The notes beneath the pieces were generated by a model. The model saw nothing but the letters and a program-made list of their open reading frames with translations. It had not been told where the DNA came from and made no database searches. This document shows positions 45,941 through 54,471 of a DNA stretch of 64,000 nt, in pieces. The stretch spans positions 1 to 64,000 of the forward strand of contig NZ_CAAJGL010000011.1 in assembly GCF_900996225.1 (NCBI RefSeq), given 5' to 3'. Made by a program: the position numbers and the translations under genes. Source of the stretch: Paraburkholderia sp. BCC1884 (GTDB taxonomy: Bacteria > Pseudomonadota > Gammaproteobacteria > Burkholderiales > Burkholderiaceae). Positions within the stretch are counted from its first letter, which is position 1, and each line of letters opens with the position of its first letter.

Positions 45941-47224
45941 TTAACGCGCCGCCTGCGTCGACTTGCGTAGCTTCGCCACCTCCGCCGCGTTCACCGCCGG
46001 CGCGCCGTTGTTCCACCCGGCGCGTACGAAAGTGAGCACGTCGGCGATCTGCTGGTCGTTGAGAACCGGCGCGTACTTCGGCATCGGATACGGCGCCGGA
46101 ATGCCGCCGATCACGAGGTCTTCGGTGCCGTTCAGCGTCACGTTGATCAACGACGACGCATCCTTCTCGAGCACGTTCGGATTGCCCGACAAAGGCGCCA
46201 GCAGCGGCGCGAAACCGCGTCCGTCGACGCCGTGACAATGCATGCAATACGCCGTGTAGACGCGCGCACCGGCATCGTTCGCGGGACGGTTCAGCGACAC
46301 CTTCGTCGCCTGCGGATCGAACTGATACGGCGGCGCGCCGCTGCCGCCCGCCGGCGGCAATGACTTCAGATACGTCGTCATCGCCGCGACGTCGGTGTCG
46401 CTCATGTTTTGCGTGCTGTTGTTGATCACGCTCGTCATCGACCCGAATGCGGACGCGTGGCGATTCGCGCCGGTCTTCAGGAACGCCTGCAGATCCTGAT
46501 CGTTCCAGCGGCCCAGTCCGACGTTGTGCTCGCCGGTCAGGTTCGCCGCGAACCAGCCGTCGAGCGGCGCACCGCTCACGAACGCGCTGCCGCTTTCATC
46601 CAGCGCCTTCTCCTGGAACGCGATGCCGCGCGGCGTATGGCACGAGCCGCAGTGCCCCAGCCCCTGAACCAGGTAGGCGCCGCGATTCCAGGCGACGTCC
46701 TTGCCCGGCTTGTCCTGATAGACGCCCTTCTCGAGGAACACCATGTTCCAGAACTTCAACGGCCAGCGCATGTTCATGGGCCACTTGATGTCCGACTCGC
46801 GGTTCGCCTGCTGCACCGGTGTCACGCCGTTCATGAAGTAGGCGTAGAGCGCCTTCGTGTCGTCGTCGTTGACCTTGACGTAGGACGGATACGGCATCGC
46901 CGGATACAGGTTGTGGCCGTCTTTCGCGACGCCTGCGCGCAAGGCCTGCGCGAAATCCTCCTCGGTATAGTTGCCGATGCCGGTCTGCGAGTCCGGCGTG
47001 ATGTTGGTGGAGTAGATCTTGCCCATCGGCGTGGTCATCGGCAGGCCACCCGCGAACGGCTTGCCCTTGGGCGCCGTGTGACAGGCGGTGCAATCGCCGA
47101 CCTTGGCCAGATACGCACCGCGCGCGATCAGCGCGGCGTCGGCCGCCTGTGCGGTAGAAGTCTGCGTGAGGAACGGCAACGCCACGCACACTGCCGCGCC
47201 GAAACCCTTGAGAGTATTTTTCAT
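45941..47224 (-). CDS. Triheme cytochrome c subunit of a membrane-linked dehydrogenase (AdhB-like)
   Basis: This 427-residue exported protein has a signal peptide (cleavage near TAQAADA, about residue 28) and three c-type haem sites: CTACH (about residue 45), CGSCH (about 194) and CMHCH (about 332). This is the three-domain layout of gluconate/alcohol/aldehyde dehydrogenase cytochromes. It follows the molybdopterin subunit by 12 bp and would carry electrons from it to the respiratory chain. Confidence 0.92.
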   Translation of the reverse strand: MKNTLKGFGAAVCVALPFLTQTSTAQAADAALIARGAYLAKVGDCTACHTAPKGKPFAGGLPMTTPMGKIYSTNITPDSQTGIGNYTEEDFAQALRAGVAKDGHNLYPAMPYPSYVKVNDDDTKALYAYFMNGVTPVQQANRESDIKWPMNMRWPLKFWNMVFLEKGVYQDKPGKDVAWNRGAYLVQGLGHCGSCHTPRGIAFQEKALDESGSAFVSGAPLDGWFAANLTGEHNVGLGRWNDQDLQAFLKTGANRHASAFGSMTSVINNSTQNMSDTDVAAMTTYLKSLPPAGGSGAPPYQFDPQATKVSLNRPANDAGARVYTAYCMHCHGVDGRGFAPLLAPLSGNPNVLEKDASSLINVTLNGTEDLVIGGIPAPYPMPKYAPVLNDQQIADVLTFVRAGWNNGAPAVNAAEVAKLRKSTQAAR

Positions 47225-47236
47225 GTCGGGCTCCGG

Positions 47237-49480
47237 TTAGGCGGTTTGCAGCTGGCTGCCGACCGGCAATTGCCGCAGCCGCTTGCCGGTAGCCGCGAAA
47301 ATCGCATTGGTCAGCGCGGGCGCGAGCGCCGCCGTGCCAGGCTCGCCGATGCCGCCGGGCGCCTCGCTGCTCTTGACGATATGCACCTCGATCGGCGGTG
47401 TCTGATCGATGCGCAGCATCCGGTAATCCGTGAAATTGTTCTGCTCGACGCGGCCGTCCTTGATCGTGATCTCGCTATAGAGCGCCGCCGTGATGCCGAA
47501 GATGATGCCGCCCTGCACCTGCGCTTCGATCGTATTGGGATTGACCACCATCCCGCAGTCGACCGCGCACACCACGCGCTTGACCGACACCTCGCCCTGC
47601 TCCACGGCGACGTCGACGACCATCGAAAAGAAGCTGCCGAACGCGTGCATCACCGAGACGCCGCGCCCTTGTCCGGCGGGCACCGCACTGCCCCAATTGG
47701 CCGCCTGGGTGGCGACGTTGAGCACGTTGAGCGCGCGTGGCGTCTTGCCGAGCAGATCGCGACGGTACTTGACCGGATCGACTTTGGCCTGCGCCGCCAG
47801 TTCGTCGATGAAACTCTCCACCACGAAGGTGCCGCGCGTCGGGCCGACGCCGCGCCAGAATGCAGTCGGCACAGCGTGCGGCTCCTGGCGCACGTATTCG
47901 ATCAACTGGTTCGGCAGGTCGTACGGCAAATCCGCGGCCACTTCCACCGCGTCCGGGTCGATGCCGTTCTTGAAGGCCGGCGGCGCGAAACGCGCAATGA
48001 CCGACGAGCCGACGATCCGGTGCTGCCACGCGACCGGTTTGCCGTTCGCGTCGAGGCCCGCCGAAATCTTGTCGTAGTAGTACGGCCGGTACATGTCGTG
48101 CTGAATGTCTTCTTCGCGCGTCCACACCACTTTGACCGGCGTCGAGACCTGTTTGGCGATCTTGACCGCCTGCGTGACCATGTCGAATTCAAGGCGCCGA
48201 CCGAAGCCGCCGCCGATCAGATGGTTGTGCACGACGATCTTGTCCTTGGGCAAACCGGTGACGGCCGCGGCGGCGTCCACCACGCGCGTCGGCACTTGCG
48301 AGCCGAGCCAGACATCGCAGCCGTCGGGGCGCACGTGCACCGTGCAGTTGACCGGCTCCATGGTGGCGTGCGCGAGAAACGGCTGCTGATAGACCGCGTC
48401 CACGCGCGTCTTCGCATTGGAAAACGCCGGGCCGACGTCGCCGTCCTTGCGCGCCACCGCACCGTCGCGTTGCGATGCGTCGACCAGATCGGCGACGATC
48501 TGTTGCATCGAGAGCGTCGCGCCTGCGCCTTCGTTCCACTTGATGTCGAGCGCCTGCAAGCCGCGTTTGGCGGCCCACGTATGGTCGCCGATCACCGCAA
48601 CCGCGTTGTCGGCCTTGATGACCTGCCGCACGCCGGGGATTTTCTTCGCGTTGGTGTCGTCGACGCTTGCGAGTGTGCCGCCGAACACGGGGCATGTCGC
48701 AATCGCCGCGTAGACCATGTCGGGCACGCGCACGTCGAGACCGAACATGGCGGTGCCGTCCACTTTCTCCGGCGAATCGAGCCGCTTCACGGCAGTGCCG
48801 ATCACCTTGAAGTCTTGCGGGCTTTTCAGCGGCACGTTCTGCGGCGCGGGCAATTTTGCCGCGGCCTCGACCAGTTGACCGTAGCCGAGGCTGCGGTTGC
48901 TGGCCGCGTGCAGCACCTGCCCGGCTTGCGCGTGGCAGCTCGCCGGATCGACCTGCCACTGCTGCGCCGCCGCGTTGATCAGCACGACACGAGCGGTCGC
49001 GCCGGCCCGGCGCATCGGCTCCCATGCATAGCGGATCGATGTCGAGCCGCCGGTGAGCTGGCCGCCGAGCAACGGGTCCATGAAGAGCTTTTCGTTCGGC
49101 GGTGCGTGGTCGATCACGACCGAGTCGAGCGGCACTTCGAGCTCTTCGGCGATCAGCATCGGGATCGATGTATAAACGCCCTGGCCCATCTCGACCTTCG
49201 GGATAATCAGCGTGACCTTGCCCGCCGTATCGATCTGAACGAAGGCGTTCGGTGCGAACACGCCGCTTTGCGGCGTCTCGACCCCGTCGCCGCCGATCAC
49301 CGACTTGCCGGCTTTCTGATCCTGACTGACCGCCGGCATGCTGAAGCCGAGCAGCAGTCCACCACCTGCCGCCGCTCCCACCGTCACGCCGAACTTCAGG
49401 AAACTGCGGCGCGACAATCCCGCTGCCGCGCCCTTCGGCGCCTGCGCGCCGTTCTGTGCATCGAGCAATCCCTGGGACAT
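47237..49480 (-). CDS. Molybdopterin-binding subunit, isoquinoline 1-oxidoreductase beta / aldehyde dehydrogenase-like
   Basis: This 747-residue xanthine-dehydrogenase-family subunit has a twin-arginine signal (LSRRSFLKFG, about residue 24). Molybdopterin-binding blocks include KVEMGQGVYTSIPMLIAEE, GGGFGRRLEFD and GVGPTRGTF. The catalytic Glu lies in PGGIGEPGTAALAPAL near the C terminus. ATG at 49480 is 1 bp after the 2Fe-2S subunit stop. With the 2Fe-2S protein and the cytochrome it forms a periplasmic dehydrogenase. Substrate unknown; aldehydes or N-heterocycles are usual. Confidence 0.9.
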   Translation of the reverse strand: MSQGLLDAQNGAQAPKGAAAGLSRRSFLKFGVTVGAAAGGGLLLGFSMPAVSQDQKAGKSVIGGDGVETPQSGVFAPNAFVQIDTAGKVTLIIPKVEMGQGVYTSIPMLIAEELEVPLDSVVIDHAPPNEKLFMDPLLGGQLTGGSTSIRYAWEPMRRAGATARVVLINAAAQQWQVDPASCHAQAGQVLHAASNRSLGYGQLVEAAAKLPAPQNVPLKSPQDFKVIGTAVKRLDSPEKVDGTAMFGLDVRVPDMVYAAIATCPVFGGTLASVDDTNAKKIPGVRQVIKADNAVAVIGDHTWAAKRGLQALDIKWNEGAGATLSMQQIVADLVDASQRDGAVARKDGDVGPAFSNAKTRVDAVYQQPFLAHATMEPVNCTVHVRPDGCDVWLGSQVPTRVVDAAAAVTGLPKDKIVVHNHLIGGGFGRRLEFDMVTQAVKIAKQVSTPVKVVWTREEDIQHDMYRPYYYDKISAGLDANGKPVAWQHRIVGSSVIARFAPPAFKNGIDPDAVEVAADLPYDLPNQLIEYVRQEPHAVPTAFWRGVGPTRGTFVVESFIDELAAQAKVDPVKYRRDLLGKTPRALNVLNVATQAANWGSAVPAGQGRGVSVMHAFGSFFSMVVDVAVEQGEVSVKRVVCAVDCGMVVNPNTIEAQVQGGIIFGITAALYSEITIKDGRVEQNNFTDYRMLRIDQTPPIEVHIVKSSEAPGGIGEPGTAALAPALTNAIFAATGKRLRQLPVGSQLQTA

Positions 49481-49481
49481 G

Positions 49482-49937
49482 TCAGGCCCCCTTCGCGGCT
49501 TGCTTGATGGCAGCGCGGATGCGGTTATAGGTGCCGCAGCGACAGATGTTGCCGGCCATGGCGGCATCGATATCCGCGTCGGTGGGCTGGGGGTTGCTCG
49601 CGAGCAGCGAAGCCGCGGACATTACCTGCCCGGACTGACAGTAGCCGCACTGCACCACGTCCAGTTGACGCCAGGCCTGCTGCACCTTCTGCCCGGCAGG
49701 CGTGCTGCCGACCGCTTCGATGGTGGTGATTTTCCGGTCGCCGACCGCGGCGGCCGGCAGCACGCAGGAGCGCACCGCGACGCCATCGAGATGCACCGTG
49801 CAGGCACCGCATTGCGCAATGCCGCAACCGAACTTGGTGCCGGTCAGGCCGACCAGATCGCGCAAGACCCACAGGAGGGGCATGTCGGGTGGCGCGTCGA
49901 CGGTATGGGTTTGACCGTTGATAGTAAGCGTAGTCAT
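49482..49937 (-). CDS. 2Fe-2S subunit of the first molybdopterin dehydrogenase
   Basis: This 151-residue protein has the plant-ferredoxin-type cluster site [16 protein letters not shown] (about residues 40-55). The C-terminal second cluster has [10 protein letters not shown] and GNICRCGTY. It is the small subunit of xanthine-dehydrogenase-family enzymes. ATG at 49937 gives the usual short N terminus and precedes the ferredoxin strand TLTINGQTH. Confidence 0.93.
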   Translation of the reverse strand: MTTLTINGQTHTVDAPPDMPLLWVLRDLVGLTGTKFGCGIAQCGACTVHLDGVAVRSCVLPAAAVGDRKITTIEAVGSTPAGQKVQQAWRQLDVVQCGYCQSGQVMSAASLLASNPQPTDADIDAAMAGNICRCGTYNRIRAAIKQAAKGA

Positions 49938-50275
49938 TGAGCGGCTCCGGGTGGGGTTATTGTTTATCGAGCTGATCCAGCTATTTAGACAGAGACGTCG
50001 AACCAAAACGGTGTGACTTGCCGCGTTTATTCGAGGAGCCGGACTAATGAGCGCGGCGATTCGACTTCGACACAAAGGCGGCTTGATGCGCGACGCGGAT
50101 GCGCCAGAACTGACCGCCAAATTGTAGTCGCGCATAAAGAAGTTCGCCGCGCGCGTGCACAAGGCGCGTGCCGGACCCGGCGCAGGCGTGCGCCGCGACG
50201 GCGCGCTGGGAACGGGATTCAGTCCGATGCGTTAATATCGACGCGATCCGGCCTACTATCCGAAGGAGCAGCACC
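49938..50275. other. 338-bp divergent intergenic region
   Basis: This separates the first molybdopterin dehydrogenase operon (minus) from a hypothetical gene (plus). No strong promoter hexamers or structured elements were found, and no coding frame stands out. Confidence 0.35.
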
Positions 50276-50677
50276 ATGAACGACTCGACCTGCGCGCAAT
50301 TCCTCTCGGACATTCGCAAGCCGCTTCTGACGCTGCATAAAGCCATTCTCGATCACGAGCGCGCGATGTACGAAAAGGAATTCGGACCGGTGACGCCGGC
50401 GGCTTTCCTGCAGGTACTCATCAACGGCTCGGGGTTCAAGTGGCTCACGCCGCTCTCGACGATCATCGCCAACGTCGATGAAATTCTCGACGACAAGGAA
50501 GCCGATGCCGCCGACCGGGTCGGCGCCGCTGAAGCCGTGGTGGGTCTCTTTTCAGCCGAAATGCCGAACAATGCTTTTCTGCCGCGCTACCTGCCGCTTC
50601 TGCAGGCCGATCCGGCGATCCTGCATCTGCATGGCCAGGTGTCGCAACTATTGCGTGGCGTGCAGGAGAAAAAGTAA
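50276..50677 (+). CDS. conserved hypothetical protein
   Basis: This 133-residue soluble, mainly helical protein is of unknown function. AAGGAG lies an optimal distance before ATG 50276, which is why this start is used. The sequence is Leu-rich with heptad-like stretches and no membrane segment, signal peptide or catalytic motif. A hydrolase remnant lies just downstream. Confidence 0.75.
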   Translation: MNDSTCAQFLSDIRKPLLTLHKAILDHERAMYEKEFGPVTPAAFLQVLINGSGFKWLTPLSTIIANVDEILDDKEADAADRVGAAEAVVGLFSAEMPNNAFLPRYLPLLQADPAILHLHGQVSQLLRGVQEKK

Positions 50678-50706
50678 TCGGACGGCGCATCGCCATGCAG
50701 CCGTAG

Positions 50707-50895
50707 CCGCTTCCCGACAGCGGCGCGACGGCATTGCGCGCACATCTTCAGTGGATTCCGCTGGAACGTGGACAGGCGCTCGCCGATACCATTCCCCGGG
50801 CGCGCTTTCAGGCCGTGCCGAACGCCGGGCATCTGGTGCAGGAAGACGCGCCGGAGGCGATCGTCGCCGCGGCGCTGCGCTGGTTCGACGCTAGT
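50707..50895 (+). pseudogene. C-terminal remnant of an alpha/beta hydrolase
   Basis: In the frame open from 50707 the segment QALADTIPRARFQAVPNAGH followed by LVQEDAPEAIVAAALRWF closely resembles the last 60 residues of epoxide-hydrolase/haloalkane-dehalogenase-like proteins, including the catalytic His in the NAGH motif. The nucleophile and acid regions are missing: a TAG lies at 50704 and the upstream sequence is the hypothetical gene's 3' flank. After about 50895 the frame runs antisense into the NlpD-like gene. It is most likely decayed coding sequence. Confidence 0.6.
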
Positions 50896-50920
50896 TCGAC
50901 GCCGGTTCGATCGACGGGGC

Positions 50921-52006
50921 TTAGCCGCGTCCTTGTGGCAGGAACGGCATGGGGTCGATCGGCTTGCCGTCGTGACGCAACTCGAAACCGACCGAGACGC
51001 GTGAGTTGTTTTCGTCGCCCATTTCCGCGATCTGCTGCCCTTGCCGCACGATGTCGCCGGTTTTGACGAGCAGCCTGCGATTGTGCGAGTAAGCGGTCAG
51101 GAAATCCTTGTTGTGCTGGACGATGATCAGACTGCCGTAGCTGTTCAGACCCGTGCCGGCGTACATCACCTTGCCGTCCGCCGCGGCGCGCACCGGGTCA
51201 CCCGGCTTGCCGCCGATCTCGATGCCGCGCGTTTCGCCCGGCTGGAAACTTTCCAGCACGCTGCCGACCGCCGGCCACGCCAGGGCGACGCCGCTGGCAT
51301 GCCGCCCGGTTTGCTGCGCGACTTCGCGCACCAGGGCTGCGCTCGGGGCGGGGGATGCGGGTTGGGCGTCAGTGGCGTTGGCGTTGGCGTTGGCGTTGGC
51401 GTTGGCGTTGGCGTTGGCGTTGGCGTTGGCGTTGGCGTTGGCGTTGGCGTTGGCGTTGGCGTTGGCGTTGGCGTTGGCGTTGGCAGTCGCAGTCGCAGTC
51501 GACGATGTTGCCGCTGCAGCCAGTACGGCCGGTTGTCCAGCCTGCGCACTAGCAGGTGCTGCCGCCGCTGCGGTTTTCGCGGCCTTCGCCGAAGCGGCCG
51601 CCGCCGCGTTGGCCGCGTTGACCGCCTTCACCGTTTCCGGCGACGCCACGTGCACCACTTGCCCAAGCTTCAGACGCGAGTTTTTCTTCAAGTCGTTCCA
51701 CGCGAGCAACTGCCGCACGCTGCAATGATGATGCTGGGCGATGCGCGCGAGCGTATCGCCACGCTTGACGCGATACACCAGCGGCGGAGATTTCTTGAGC
51801 GGCGCGCCCTGATCGGCGCCGGCCGCGACCGGCAAACTTGCCGACGGCCCGGCGACCGGAGCGGCCGCAACCGGCACACCCGATGCTGCCGATGCCGCTC
51901 CCGTCTGCGCGCCCTGCTGCCCGACATTCGCACAACCGCTGACCGCCAGCGCCACCCACACGCCAGTCAGACTGGCCTTCATGGTCTTGTCGAAACGCTT
52001 TCCCAT
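50921..52006 (-). CDS. NlpD-like LysM/M23 lipoprotein (murein hydrolase activator type)
   Basis: This 361-residue predicted lipoprotein has a lipobox VSGC (Cys about residue 25), a LysM domain ([20 protein letters not shown], about 78-122), an Ala-rich linker with an Ala-Asn repeat, and a C-terminal M23/LytM domain (about 250-358). The LytM zinc residues are degenerate: TRGIEI replaces HxGxD and VGFELRHDG lacks the HxH His, as in NlpD. It is therefore probably an amidase activator rather than an enzyme. AGGAG precedes the ATG. Other nlpD copies likely exist near rpoS in such genomes. Confidence 0.87.
   Translation of the reverse strand: MGKRFDKTMKASLTGVWVALAVSGCANVGQQGAQTGAASAASGVPVAAAPVAGPSASLPVAAGADQGAPLKKSPPLVYRVKRGDTLARIAQHHHCSVRQLLAWNDLKKNSRLKLGQVVHVASPETVKAVNAANAAAAASAKAAKTAAAAAPASAQAGQPAVLAAAATSSTATATANANANANANANANANANANANANANANANANANANATDAQPASPAPSAALVREVAQQTGRHASGVALAWPAVGSVLESFQPGETRGIEIGGKPGDPVRAAADGKVMYAGTGLNSYGSLIIVQHNKDFLTAYSHNRRLLVKTGDIVRQGQQIAEMGDENNSRVSVGFELRHDGKPIDPMPFLPQGRG
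51377..51484. repeat. 18-copy hexanucleotide tandem repeat (GTTGGC) within the NlpD-like gene
   Basis: GTTGGC is repeated 18 times without interruption (108 bp). On the coding minus strand it reads GCCAAC and encodes 18 Ala-Asn units in the linker between LysM and LytM. A shorter AGTCGC repeat adjoins it. Copy-number change would lengthen or shorten the linker without shifting the frame. Confidence 0.95.
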
Positions 52007-52558
52007 CTTGTGCGACTCCTGCCTTGTTCATTGGCCGGGCCGGATGTCGCCTTGGCTCGTGCAATGCGCGCGTGCCTGAAGCCGCGCTGCGATTTTTGCG
52101 AGATAGCGAGGTCGCCTCGTGCGACGCTCATCCCATGCCCTGCCGACCAACCCAACCCGCCACTCTCGCCGGACGCCCGCACGCCGAATGCCCCGACGCC
52201 AACTACGGCGATCTCCCGAGAAAGGGGCCAGATTGCCGATTAAAATTCACGCGGAATTGTAAAGTGCGTCTTATAAAAAACGCCTCATCCCACACAGATT
52301 GATACAACCGATACAACCGTTACGCCCGCTCACGCAGACTTCGTTGCAGGTGCAACGTGTACGGCCGGTTGTGCAGCGGCGTGCCTGCGAGCACACGGCT
52401 GCCTACGATCTAACGGCAAATCACCGCCAAAACTTGAATCGCAAGGCATGAGGACCAAGCGCGCGCATAAAAAAAACCGGCGCCCACTTGATTTCGGGCG
52501 CCGGCTTCTCACTTCGACGTTGAGCGCCTGAACTGCGGCGCTTCACGCATGACAACGG
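52007..52558. other. 552-bp intergenic region
   Basis: This holds the leader and promoter region of the NlpD-like gene (minus), a short direct repeat GATACAACC around 52302-52320, and the terminator of the upstream cytochrome operon at 52469-52504. No convincing ORF was found. Confidence 0.45.
52469..52504 (-). terminator. Rho-independent terminator, minus strand
   Basis: CCGGCGCCC (52477-52485) and GGGCGCCGG (52496-52504) form a perfect 9-bp stem followed on the minus strand by eight T. It terminates the second molybdopterin dehydrogenase operon. Confidence 0.88.
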
Positions 52559-53845
52559 TTATCGCAACGCCTGCACCGCATCCGTCGTGACCACGCCGGA
52601 TTGGCCGCCCCACGTGACGCGCAGATAGTTCGCGAGCTGAGCGAGTTCCGCGTCGCTGAGTTGGCTGGCGAAGCCTGGCATCTCCTGCATCCGTTCGAGG
52701 CCAGGAAAATCCTGTGCGCCGATACCGTCGAGCATCGCGACGATCAGATTGTGGGCATCGCTCTGACGCAGCGTCGAGTTGCCGCGCATCGGCACCGCGA
52801 CGTGCGGCTTGCCTTCGCCATTCGCACCGTGGCAGCCGGCGCAGACCGCGAGATACACGTTGCGCCCGGCCTCGAGTTGCGCAGCATCCGCGGAGACCGA
52901 CTTTAACGGCTGCAACGGCCGCGGCGCAGGCGCCGTATCGCCGAGCAGGTAGGTCGTCATGGCGCGCAAGTCGTCGTGTGTCAGATACTGGCTGCTCAGA
53001 TGCACCACCGGATACATCTCGCCGAATGCCGAGCCCTGCGGCGCGATGCCGGTAGCGAAGAAAGTCTGCAGATCAGCGGCTGTCCAGCCACGCGCGGCGA
53101 GACCGTGAGGCGTGATATCCGGCGCGGCGATCCGGCCGAGGGCCGCGCCCGTCAGCGGCTTCGCGCCGTCGAGTTGGCCGAACTTGCCACGCGGCGTGTG
53201 ACACTCGGCGCAATGACCAAGTGCGCTCGCCAGGTAGCGTCCGCGCTTCCAGTCGGCCGACGCTTCGGGCGTTTGTCCCTTCGACGCATCCGGCAATGCA
53301 TCTTGCAGGAACACCCAGTTCCAGAAACGCACGCCGAAGCGCAGGTTGAATGGGAACGACAGTTCCGGTGCATGGTTCGCCACCGCGGCCGGCTTGCGTG
53401 CCATCAGGTAGGCGTAGATCGCGTCGCTGTCCGCACGCGACAACTGGCGATACGACGTGTACGGCATCGCCGGATAGAGCTGCTTGCTCGGCGTGACGCC
53501 GTCATGTAGCGCCTTGTACAGGTCGTCCGCGCTCCAGTTGCCGATGCCGTGTTCCTTGTCGGGCGTGATGTTGGTGCCGTAGAAAGTGCCGAACGGCGAG
53601 GCCAGTTTCACGCCGCCGGCGAACGGCGCGCCCTCTGCCGTGGTGTGGCAGGCGGCGCAATCGGCCGCTTTGACGAGATAGCGGCCACGCGCAAGCGGAT
53701 CGGCGGCGGTGGCTTGCGGTCCCAGGGCCGCGGCTGCGGCGACCCGCGCGGCTCCCGCGTCGTCGTGCTGACCGCACGCGCTCAGCGCCAGCGCCGTGCC
53801 GAGCAGCAACAGCGCGCGGCGCAAGTTGATTGGGCGGTTCGTCAT
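52559..53845 (-). CDS. Triheme cytochrome c lipoprotein of the second molybdopterin dehydrogenase
   Basis: This 428-residue protein has a lipobox LSAC (Cys about residue 24), so it is probably membrane-anchored. Three c-haem motifs are present: CAACH (about residue 63), CAECH (about 213) and CAGCH (about 344). ATG at 53845 overlaps the stop of the 2Fe-2S gene (ATGA) and gives a proper signal. It parallels the cytochrome of the first dehydrogenase set, which has a cleavable signal instead. Confidence 0.9.
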   Translation of the reverse strand: MTNRPINLRRALLLLGTALALSACGQHDDAGAARVAAAAALGPQATAADPLARGRYLVKAADCAACHTTAEGAPFAGGVKLASPFGTFYGTNITPDKEHGIGNWSADDLYKALHDGVTPSKQLYPAMPYTSYRQLSRADSDAIYAYLMARKPAAVANHAPELSFPFNLRFGVRFWNWVFLQDALPDASKGQTPEASADWKRGRYLASALGHCAECHTPRGKFGQLDGAKPLTGAALGRIAAPDITPHGLAARGWTAADLQTFFATGIAPQGSAFGEMYPVVHLSSQYLTHDDLRAMTTYLLGDTAPAPRPLQPLKSVSADAAQLEAGRNVYLAVCAGCHGANGEGKPHVAVPMRGNSTLRQSDAHNLIVAMLDGIGAQDFPGLERMQEMPGFASQLSDAELAQLANYLRVTWGGQSGVVTTDAVQALR

Positions 53846-54471
53846 GCGGCGTCCTTCACGAGACCGGGCATTGTCATCACGACTTCCTTCACGGCTTCGT
53901 AGTAGCGCACGTAACCCGTGCAGCGGCAGATGTGATCGTTTAGCGCAGCCGTGATGGTTTCCTCGACCTCGTCCTTCGTCACCGGCTGACGCTTCAGACG
54001 TTCGATCAGCACCGTGGCCGCATTCACGAAGCCCGGCGTGCAGTAGCCGCACTGAAAGCTGAAGTGCTCGAGAAACTTCTGCTGCAGCGGCGAGAGTTCG
54101 ACGACTTCACCGGCTTCGTTGCGTTTGGCGTGACCTTCGATCGTGCGAATGGTTTTACCGTGAAAGAAGTTCGCGCCGGTGATGCAGGTGCGCACTTCCT
54201 CGCTGGTGCCGTCGGGGTTGTCGACGATCACCACGCACGCATGACAGACGCCCTGGCCGCAGCCGAGTCGCGAGCCGGTCAGATGCAGATATTCGTGCAG
54301 GTAGTCGATCATCATCAGACCGGCGGGCACCTCGGCCGGCCCGACGATTTCGCCATTCACCTTGATCGACAGCGGCAGCGTGCGGAAATGCGTCAACGGA
54401 CGCTCGACCACGGTGGCGGCCGGCGCGCTGGCGGCTGCAGCGGGAGTTTGAGTTTGAGTGGGGGCCGTCAT
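53842..54471 (-). CDS. 2Fe-2S subunit of the second molybdopterin dehydrogenase
   Basis: This 209-residue small subunit has the ferredoxin-type cluster GCGQGVCHACVV (about residues 70-82), a second cluster site CGYCTPGFVNA and the NDHICRCTGY end. It carries an Ala/Thr-rich N-terminal extension of about 30 residues absent from the first set. Both ends overlap neighbours by 4 bp, giving a tightly coupled three-gene operon. Confidence 0.92.
   Translation of the reverse strand: MTAPTQTQTPAAAASAPAATVVERPLTHFRTLPLSIKVNGEIVGPAEVPAGLMMIDYLHEYLHLTGSRLGCGQGVCHACVVIVDNPDGTSEEVRTCITGANFFHGKTIRTIEGHAKRNEAGEVVELSPLQQKFLEHFSFQCGYCTPGFVNAATVLIERLKRQPVTKDEVEETITAALNDHICRCTGYVRYYEAVKEVVMTMPGLVKDAA

Noticed and set aside
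46409-49507. 1032-codon plus-strand open frame
   Set aside because: It is antisense to the cytochrome and molybdopterin subunits, whose motifs are unambiguous. Long antisense frames are expected in high-GC DNA, and the translation is Arg/His-rich without domains.
51377-51484. CRISPR-like array
   Set aside because: The repeat unit is only 6 bp and has no spacers.
51355-51552. plus-strand (Trp-Arg)n and (Leu-Ala)n peptides
   Set aside because: They are frame artefacts of the GTTGGC repeat inside the NlpD-like gene.
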